Part shown: positions 14,995 to 18,622 of the stretch, piece by piece
How the letters are laid out: every line of letters starts with the position of its first letter
Numbering within the stretch: the first letter of the stretch is position 1
Origin: an uncultured Oscillospiraceae bacterium
GTDB lineage: Bacteria > Bacillota > Clostridia > Oscillospirales > Oscillospiraceae
Assembly: GCA_934572365.1 (NCBI GenBank)
Contig: CAKTKX010000011.1
Span: 1-18,622, forward strand
Direction: 5' to 3'
Length of the DNA stretch: 18,622 bases
Position numbers and translations under genes: made by a program
The notes under the pieces: model-generated
Told to the model about the DNA's origin: nothing
Databases searched by the model: none
Seen by the model: the letters and a program-made list of their open reading frames with translations, nothing else

Positions 14995-15008
14995 GTTGAA
15001 AATTCAAC
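14995..15008. promoter_or_regulatory. Crp/Fnr-type operator between crp-like gene and hcp
   Basis: GTTGAAAATTCAAC contains GTTGAA and TTCAAC as inverted arms. Its centre is about 41.5 nt before the predicted hcp start and about 15 nt after the predicted crp start. Confidence 0.6.
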
Positions 15009-15023
15009 CGACTTGTTGATTCC

Positions 15024-15052
15024 ATTATAGTATAATGCAGGTGAAAAGGCAA
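15024..15052 (-). promoter_or_regulatory. Promoter of the crp-like gene
   Basis: On the minus strand TTGCCT (15047-15052) and TATAAT (15024-15029) have a 17-nt spacer. It faces the hcp -10 element, so the two promoters overlap. Confidence 0.6.
15031..15036 (+). promoter_or_regulatory. hcp -10 element without a good -35
   Basis: A consensus TATAAT has no TTGACA-like hexamer 16-18 nt upstream, the pattern of an activator-dependent promoter. The operator at 14995 fills the place of the -35. Confidence 0.6.
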
Positions 15053-15080
15053 GATGCCAAAAAGAAAGCGAGGATTTCCA

Positions 15081-16676
15081 ATGGACAACAAGATGTTTTG
15101 CTTTCAGTGTGAGCAGACGGCGCTCTGCACCGGCTGCACGGGGAAAGCGGGCGTATGCGGCAAGACCGCCGATGTGGCGAAGCTCCAGGACGAGCTGACC
15201 GGCGCACTGGTGGGGCTGGCGCGTGCTACCGATAATGCCCCGGATGTGAACGGGGATACCTGGCGGCTGATGATCGAGGGGCTGTTCACCACCGTCACCA
15301 ATGTGAATTTTAATGAGGAAACCATCCGCCGACTGATCGACCGGGTGCATGGAGAAAAGGCGCGACTGGTTCCCGACTGCGCCGTCTGCGCTTCCGCCTG
15401 CGGCCGAACCGACGATTACGATATGGCGAAGCTCTGGAGTGCGCAGGAGGACATCCGCAGTCTCAAATCCCTGATCCTCTTCGGCGTGCGGGGCATGGCG
15501 GCCTATGCCCATCACGCCATGGTGCTGGGCTACACCGACGAGGAAGTGAACCGTTTCCTGGCCAAGGCACTGTTTGCCGTAGGCGAGGACTGGGGCATGG
15601 ACGAGCTGCTGCCCATCGTGATGGAGGTCGGCGATAAAAATCTCAAATGCATGGCGCTTCTGGACAAGGCCAACACCGAAAGCTACGGCACCCCCGCACC
15701 TGTCACCGTTCCCCTGACCGTAGAGAAAGGGCCGTTCATCGTCATCTCCGGCCACGATCTTCACGACCTGAAGCTGCTGCTGGAGCAGACCGAGGGCAAG
15801 GGCGTCAACATTTACACCCACGGGGAAATGCTCCCCGCCCACGGCTATCCGGAACTTAAAAAGTATGCCCATCTCAAGGGCAATTTCGGCACGGCGTGGC
15901 AGAATCAGCAGAAGGAATTTGCGGCGCTCCCCGCGCCGGTGCTGTTCACCACCAACTGCCTGATGCCGCCGAAAGCGAGCTACGCCGACCGTGTATTCAC
16001 CACGGCCATGGTGTCCTATCCGGAAATCACCCACATCGGCGAAGATAAGGACTTCACCCCGGTCATTGAGAAGGCGCTGGAACTGGGGGGCTATTCTGAG
16101 GACAAAGTGTTCACCGGCATCAACGGCGGCACCACGGTCATGACCGGCTTTGCCCGGGGCGCGGTGCTGGGCGTGGCGGACAAGGTCGTCGAGGCGGTGA
16201 AGGCCGGTGCTATCCGGCACTTCTTCCTGGTCGCCGGCTGTGATGGGGCGCGTCCCGGCCGCAACTACTATACGGAATTCGTCAAGCAGACCCCTGCGGA
16301 TACTGTGGTGCTGACCCTTGCCTGCGGCAAATATCGTTTCAATGACCTTGACCTGGGTACCATTGGCGGTCTGCCCCGTCTGATGGATGTGGGGCAGTGC
16401 AACGACGCTTACAGTGCCATTCAGATTGCCGTTGCTCTGGCCGATGCATTTGGCTGCGGTGTAAACGACCTGCCTCTGTCCATGGTGCTGTCCTGGTACG
16501 AGCAGAAGGCGGTGTGTATTCTGCTGACTCTGCTGCATCTGGGCATCAGGAACATCCGCCTCGGCCCCACACTGCCGGCGTTTCTTTCGCCCAATGTGCT
16601 GAATTATCTCGTGGACAACTTCGGAATTGCGCCCATTACTACGCCGGAGGAAGATTTGAAGCAGCTGCTGAAATAA
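15081..16676 (+). CDS. hcp: Hydroxylamine reductase / hybrid cluster protein
   Basis: A 531-residue hybrid cluster protein. The N-terminal cluster cysteines are C7, C10, C19 and C26 in MFCFQCEQT...CTGK...VCGK (C-x2-C-x8-C-x6-C, plus an extra C16), the close-spaced anaerobe form that holds a [4Fe-4S] cluster. All ligands of the hybrid Fe-S-O cluster are visible: H225, E249, C293, C387, C415, C440, E474 and K476, the same order as in the Desulfovibrio enzyme. The protein reduces hydroxylamine to ammonia in vitro and is linked to nitric oxide detoxification. GAGGA six nt before the ATG at 15081 selects this start over an ATG 27 nt upstream. It is divergent from a Crp/Fnr gene that probably activates it. 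Confidence 0.97.
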   Translation: MDNKMFCFQCEQTALCTGCTGKAGVCGKTADVAKLQDELTGALVGLARATDNAPDVNGDTWRLMIEGLFTTVTNVNFNEETIRRLIDRVHGEKARLVPDCAVCASACGRTDDYDMAKLWSAQEDIRSLKSLILFGVRGMAAYAHHAMVLGYTDEEVNRFLAKALFAVGEDWGMDELLPIVMEVGDKNLKCMALLDKANTESYGTPAPVTVPLTVEKGPFIVISGHDLHDLKLLLEQTEGKGVNIYTHGEMLPAHGYPELKKYAHLKGNFGTAWQNQQKEFAALPAPVLFTTNCLMPPKASYADRVFTTAMVSYPEITHIGEDKDFTPVIEKALELGGYSEDKVFTGINGGTTVMTGFARGAVLGVADKVVEAVKAGAIRHFFLVAGCDGARPGRNYYTEFVKQTPADTVVLTLACGKYRFNDLDLGTIGGLPRLMDVGQCNDAYSAIQIAVALADAFGCGVNDLPLSMVLSWYEQKAVCILLTLLHLGIRNIRLGPTLPAFLSPNVLNYLVDNFGIAPITTPEEDLKQLLK

Positions 16677-16689
16677 CGGCGCGCCATAA

Positions 16690-16989
16690 GGCTGGGCGAT
16701 GGGAACCTTCGCGTTCACAGGTTCCCTGCATGAGGGTGCCTGCGGCCTGGACAGCATATTCTCCCGCCTCACGAGCTACGGGGCCTTTAGATTCTTTCAT
16801 TGTCATGTTGGGTACCAGCGATACGGAGGCCGTTTTTGCGCCAACACCGCCTGCGTCGCCAGTTGGCAAAAGCGCTTGCGGAACTGGTGCCACACCCCGT
16901 GTGACGCTTTCCTCCATAAAAAAGCTGATGGGAGTTTCGCACGCTGAACTGCCCCGGTTTGTACGGACAGTAGAAACCGGGGCAGTTTG
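16690..16989 (+). ncRNA. Candidate structured RNA downstream of hcp
   Basis: This 300-nt stretch carries nested pairings and no convincing gene. Visible helices are GGGAACC/GGTTCCC (16701-16726), TGAGG/CCTCA (16731-16771), a long-range GGAGG/CCTCC (16825-16829 with 16911-16915) enclosing GCGTC/GACGC (16853-16857 with 16903-16907), which in turn encloses CCAGTT/AACTGG (16859-16887) and CACAC/GTGTG (16891-16903). A strong terminator on the plus strand ends it. It could be an independent small RNA or a long hcp 3' UTR; no internal promoter was found. Resemblance to a known class such as raiA RNA could not be tested here. Confidence 0.5.
16947..16987 (+). terminator. Terminator of hcp / candidate RNA
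   Basis: A perfect 14-bp inverted repeat (AACTGCCCCGGTTT and complement, 13-nt loop) is followed by T-rich TGTTTCGTTT on the plus strand. Confidence 0.85.
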
Positions 16990-17065
16990 TTTCGTTTCAC
17001 TTGGATTTCTATAGTGTTCGTCGCAAAAGGAGTTGACAACGGCCGTTCCGCAGTGAAAATAGGGG

Positions 17066-17094
17066 TTGACAAAGAGCCCAACGCGTGCTATGAT
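17066..17094 (+). promoter_or_regulatory. Promoter of the initiator tRNA
   Basis: TTGACA (17066-17071) and TATGAT (17089-17094) with a 17-nt spacer lie about 30 nt before the tRNA. A second TTGACA at 17033-17038, 33 nt upstream, lacks a good -10. Confidence 0.82.
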
Positions 17095-17125
17095 ATACAG
17101 GCACTTAAGGAGTGTAACAAAATAT

Positions 17126-17201
17126 CGCGGAGTAGAGCAGTTGGAAGCTCGTCGGGCTCATAACCCGGAGGTCGTAGGTTCGAGTCCTGCCTCCGCAACC
17201 A
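17126..17201 (+). tRNA. Initiator tRNA-fMet (anticodon CAT)
   Basis: A 76-nt cloverleaf with anticodon loop CTCATAA. Two initiator features separate it from elongator tRNA-Met and from tRNA-Ile: an unpaired C1 opposite A72 at the top of the acceptor stem, and three consecutive G-C pairs at the base of the anticodon stem (GGG/CCC). The D-stem GAGC/GCTC and T-arm GTAGG/CCTGC with TTCGAGT pair. CCA is encoded. Confidence 0.95.
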
Positions 17202-17207
17202 TAAAAG

Positions 17208-17239
17208 CACCGGATTTCGATAAGAAATCCGGTGTTTTT
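17208..17239 (+). terminator. Initiator tRNA terminator
   Basis: A perfect 11-bp stem (CACCGGATTTC and complement, 5-nt loop) is directly followed by TTTTT. Confidence 0.92.
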
Positions 17240-17324
17240 CTAACTTTTTGGCGCAAAATGGGGCGGTCCAAAATGCCGTGGGGGATAGCCGCGGGGATAG
17301 TTCCGAAAAATGCTTTTTCAGAAA

Positions 17325-17351
17325 ACCGGGAATTTTAAACTTTTTCCCGGT
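17325..17351. repeat. Hairpin in the gene-free stretch after the tRNA
   Basis: ACCGGGAA and TTCCCGGT pair across an 11-nt A/T-rich loop, followed by GTTTTG. It may be a second, weaker terminator. The surrounding 17240-17409 holds no gene; GGGGATAG occurs twice (17281 and 17293) 12 nt apart. Confidence 0.55.
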
Positions 17352-17409
17352 GTTTTGCTTTCCGGATTTCTTGCTTTTTTCAAGGAAAAACAGGGCATAA
17401 AATAAACAT

Positions 17410-17450
17410 CGCCGTCGGTGTGAGCGCAACTCGCATCGACGGCGTTTTTT
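17410..17450. terminator. Terminator next to the XRE repressor gene
   Basis: An 11-bp stem (CGCCGTCGGTG with CATCGACGGCG, one G-T pair) is followed by TTTTTT on the plus strand, which overlaps the stop of the minus-strand XRE gene. It ends plus-strand read-through and may also serve the XRE gene. Confidence 0.75.
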
Positions 17451-17695
17451 CATTCTCTACCCAGCAGCCAGTCAACGGATACATTCAGGATGTCTGCCAG
17501 GGCATTCAGCTCAATATCTGATACCGGGCGTTTCTGACCTTCCAGTAAAGACAGCGCGGGTACGCTGATATCAATCCCGGCAAGCTGCAATTTGGCAAGC
17601 AGTTCCACCTGTTTCATTCCCAGTGCCAGCCGCGCCTCGGTAACACGCTTGCCGATGATGTTACGATCGCCTAGCTCCAGCTTTCTCGGTTTCAT
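17450..17695 (-). CDS. XRE-family transcriptional repressor
   Basis: An 81-residue protein with one helix-turn-helix domain: NIIGKRVTEARLALGMKQVELLAKLQLAGIDISVPALSLLEGQKRPVSDIELNALADILNVSVDWLLG, the standard XRE/Cro-CI layout with its typical DWLLG end. The ATG at 17695 is preferred because GGTGAG lies just before it; a GTG at 17707 is possible. It is divergent from the SLOG gene, and two copies of a perfect palindrome fill the space between, so it most likely represses that gene and perhaps itself. There is no peptidase or ligand domain, so the derepressing signal is unclear. Confidence 0.87.
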   Translation of the reverse strand: MKPRKLELGDRNIIGKRVTEARLALGMKQVELLAKLQLAGIDISVPALSLLEGQKRPVSDIELNALADILNVSVDWLLGRE

Positions 17696-17738
17696 ACTGC
17701 TCACCACCCTTATGGCATCATTATATGCCGTAGGGGTC

Positions 17739-17767
17739 TTGATATATTTGGTAATACCAAATATAAT
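17739..17767 (+). promoter_or_regulatory. Promoter of the SLOG gene, covered by operator 1
   Basis: TTGATA (17739-17744) and TATAAT (17762-17767) with an exact 17-nt spacer. The spacer is almost entirely occupied by a palindrome, so a bound repressor would exclude RNA polymerase. Confidence 0.75.
17743..17765. promoter_or_regulatory. XRE operator 1
   Basis: A 23-bp perfect palindrome with core TTTGGTAATACCAAA (17747-17761). Confidence 0.72.
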
Positions 17768-17774
17768 AATTAAA

Positions 17775-17791
17775 ATTTGGTATTACCAAAT
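17775..17791. promoter_or_regulatory. XRE operator 2
   Basis: The same palindrome with only the central base changed (TTTGGTATTACCAAA at 17776-17790), centred 29 nt from operator 1, roughly three helical turns, so two dimers could bind on nearly the same face. Confidence 0.72.
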
Positions 17792-17804
17792 ATTGAGGTG
17801 CAAT

Positions 17805-18263
17805 ATGAAAAGCTGCTTCTTTATTGGCCACAGGGAAATTTCCGAGGAAATCTTTTCAGCGCTTACAGAGGCTGTAGAGCATCACATTGTTCACTGTGGT
17901 GTTACGGAATTCATTGTCGGTAACTACGGAGGTTTTGACCGCATGGCTGCAAGGGCTGTTATCTCAGCAAAGGCGTTGTATCCGGGAACTACTCTGCTGC
18001 TTCTGCTCTCCTATCATCCGGCAGAGCGCCCCATTGAAACACCACCCGGGTTTGATGGTACTTTCTACCCACCGGGCATGGAATCTGTTCCCCGCCGGTA
18101 CGCTATCGTGAGAGCAAACCGGTATATGATCGATCATGTGGACTATCTGATTGCCTATGCGTGGCATCCGGCGAGCAATGCAAAAGAGCTGACTGCGTAC
18201 GCCCTAAGAAAAGGCGTTGTTGTGACCAATTTGGGGGAAATCCGCGAAAGCAAGGAGGAATAG
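17805..18263 (+). CDS. SLOG-domain protein (LOG/DprA-like Rossmann fold, DUF1273-like)
   Basis: A 152-residue single-domain protein. It opens with MKSCFFIGHRE, a first Rossmann strand and glycine turn, then EFIVGNYGGFDRMAARAV, LLLLSYHP, and VDYLIAYAWHPASNAKELTAYA near the end, a pattern shared by SLOG proteins thought to bind nucleotides or nucleotide-derived signals. Similar short proteins are frequent in gut Firmicutes, often near mobile DNA; that is recollection, not a search. GAGGTG four nt before the ATG is the ribosome site. The tight divergent link to an XRE repressor with twin operators suggests an induced function such as stress or phage response, which is inference. Confidence 0.78.
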   Translation: MKSCFFIGHREISEEIFSALTEAVEHHIVHCGVTEFIVGNYGGFDRMAARAVISAKALYPGTTLLLLLSYHPAERPIETPPGFDGTFYPPGMESVPRRYAIVRANRYMIDHVDYLIAYAWHPASNAKELTAYALRKGVVVTNLGEIRESKEE

Positions 18264-18275
18264 CTGTTTTTCATA

Positions 18276-18304
18276 TTGTATTCCCACAATTAACCAAGTA
18301 TAAT
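18276..18304 (+). promoter_or_regulatory. Promoter of the truncated ORF at 18342
   Basis: TTGTAT (18276-18281) and TATAAT (18299-18304) with a 17-nt spacer stand about 38 nt before the start codon. Confidence 0.6.
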
Positions 18305-18341
18305 GGATTTACATATCTTCTTCGTCATTGGAGGACGGTTT

Positions 18342-18485
18342 ATGTTCGATAGAGAAGGTTTTATTGACTATGTAGGCGCAAAAAGCGGGAATAGCTATGC
18401 CAGTGGTTTGGTAAGGATCGAGAACCTGTATTCCGTTGGAATCGATGCCGAATATGACAAGGACAAGTGTGATACTAGTTTTTAA
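18342..18485 (+). pseudogene. Short, probably truncated ORF (N-terminal fragment)
   Basis: A 47-residue frame with a good GGAGG (18330-18334) seven nt before its ATG and its own promoter. The protein (MFDREGFIDYV, SYASGLVRIENLY, EYDKDKCDTSF) looks like the helical N-terminus of a longer protein; the SYxSGLxRIE part faintly recalls SAM-like DNA-binding segments of recombinases or restriction proteins. The frame stops exactly where a series of hairpins begins, and the last codons share bases with the first hairpin. This suggests that an inserted element cut the gene; the rest would lie beyond the window. A genuine small protein cannot be excluded. Confidence 0.5.
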
Positions 18486-18622
18486 TAAAACGGTTAAAAA
18501 CCGTTTTATTCGGCTGCTGTTTCAGCAGCCAGCGGCGTAGCCGCAAAAAAACGTAAGTCCATACATTTCTCGCCGCCACCGGCGGCCTGCGAAGGATTCG
18601 CAGGATAAAATGGTGTTAACCA
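18484..18622. repeat. Array of consecutive tight hairpins at the window edge
   Basis: Five perfect inverted repeats follow one another, all with 3-nt loops: AATAAAACGGTT/AACCGTTTTATT (18484-18510), GGCTGCTG/CAGCAGCC (18512-18530), GCGGC/GCCGC (18532-18544), GCCGCC/GGCGGC (18572-18586) and CCTGCGAA/TTCGCAGG (18586-18604). A sixth, TGGT/ACCA with a 4-nt loop (18611-18622), reaches the window end. The first could act as a terminator. The array as a whole fits a mobile-element end, a replication or transfer origin, or an RNA structure. Confidence 0.7.

Noticed and set aside
14832..16772. A 646-codon minus-strand open frame opposite hcp
   Set aside because: hcp has every cluster ligand in place; the antisense frame has no recognisable domain.
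16639..16917. A 92-residue minus-strand frame overlapping the hcp 3' end
   Set aside because: It overlaps hcp and the same paired helices; a GGAGG-like stretch near its start is part of a helix, and no domain is recognised.
16699..16947. An 82-residue plus-strand frame downstream of hcp
   Set aside because: There is no ribosome site, the composition is odd (Cys/His/aromatic rich), and strong base pairing crosses the region, so an RNA is more likely.
18484..18622. CRISPR array or tandem direct repeats
   Set aside because: The units are different inverted repeats, not identical direct repeats with spacers of equal length.

Overview
The window looks like a chromosomal stretch from a strictly anaerobic, fairly GC-rich member of the Clostridia, probably an Oscillospiraceae-type gut bacterium. 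The grounds are the parE/parC pair, the anaerobe-type hybrid cluster protein, a Gram-positive lipoprotein used as transporter receptor, strong Shine-Dalgarno sites and the codon style. The exact genus is inference. No phage structural genes, CRISPR array or complete insertion sequence was seen.

Layout. (1) 1-5730, plus strand: the 3' end of a topoisomerase subunit B gene, a GIY-YIG nuclease-like gene wedged between the topoisomerase genes, topoisomerase subunit A (ParC-like), a YitT-type membrane protein, and a lipoprotein with a degenerate transglutaminase domain, closed by a strong terminator that also serves the convergent gntR. (2) 5731-12925: a GntR/FCD regulator on the minus strand diverges from a seven-gene operon: DUF6282-like metal hydrolase, GalB-like PIG-L hydratase, TctB, TctA, TctC, nitroreductase-fold flavoprotein and RraA-type aldolase. 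Matching operator-like sites lie at both ends of the divergent intergenic region. Read as a pathway, the operon would import a polycarboxylate through a tripartite tricarboxylate transporter, then hydrolyse or hydrate it and cleave it by retro-aldol reaction. This resembles the lower half of the protocatechuate 4,5-cleavage and gallate routes (2-pyrone-4,6-dicarboxylate, oxalomesaconate, 4-carboxy-4-hydroxy-2-oxoadipate, then pyruvate plus oxaloacetate). In an anaerobe this would mean scavenging ring-cleavage products or similar acids rather than opening rings with oxygen. (3) 12926-14290: tRNA-Gly with its own promoter and terminator, then two paralogous tiny XRE regulators, the first behind a large nested palindrome. 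(4) 14290-16990: a Crp/Fnr regulator divergent from hydroxylamine reductase/hybrid cluster protein, with an inverted repeat placed to activate hcp and repress crp; hcp is followed by a segment that looks like a structured RNA ending in a terminator. (5) 17030-18622: initiator tRNA, an XRE repressor divergent from a SLOG-family gene with twin near-identical palindromic operators, and a truncated small ORF that ends at a run of tight hairpins reaching the window edge, suggestive of a mobile-element end.

Starts were chosen by Shine-Dalgarno position and family alignment, so several differ from the longest open frame. Functional names rest on recognised motifs, not on database searches.
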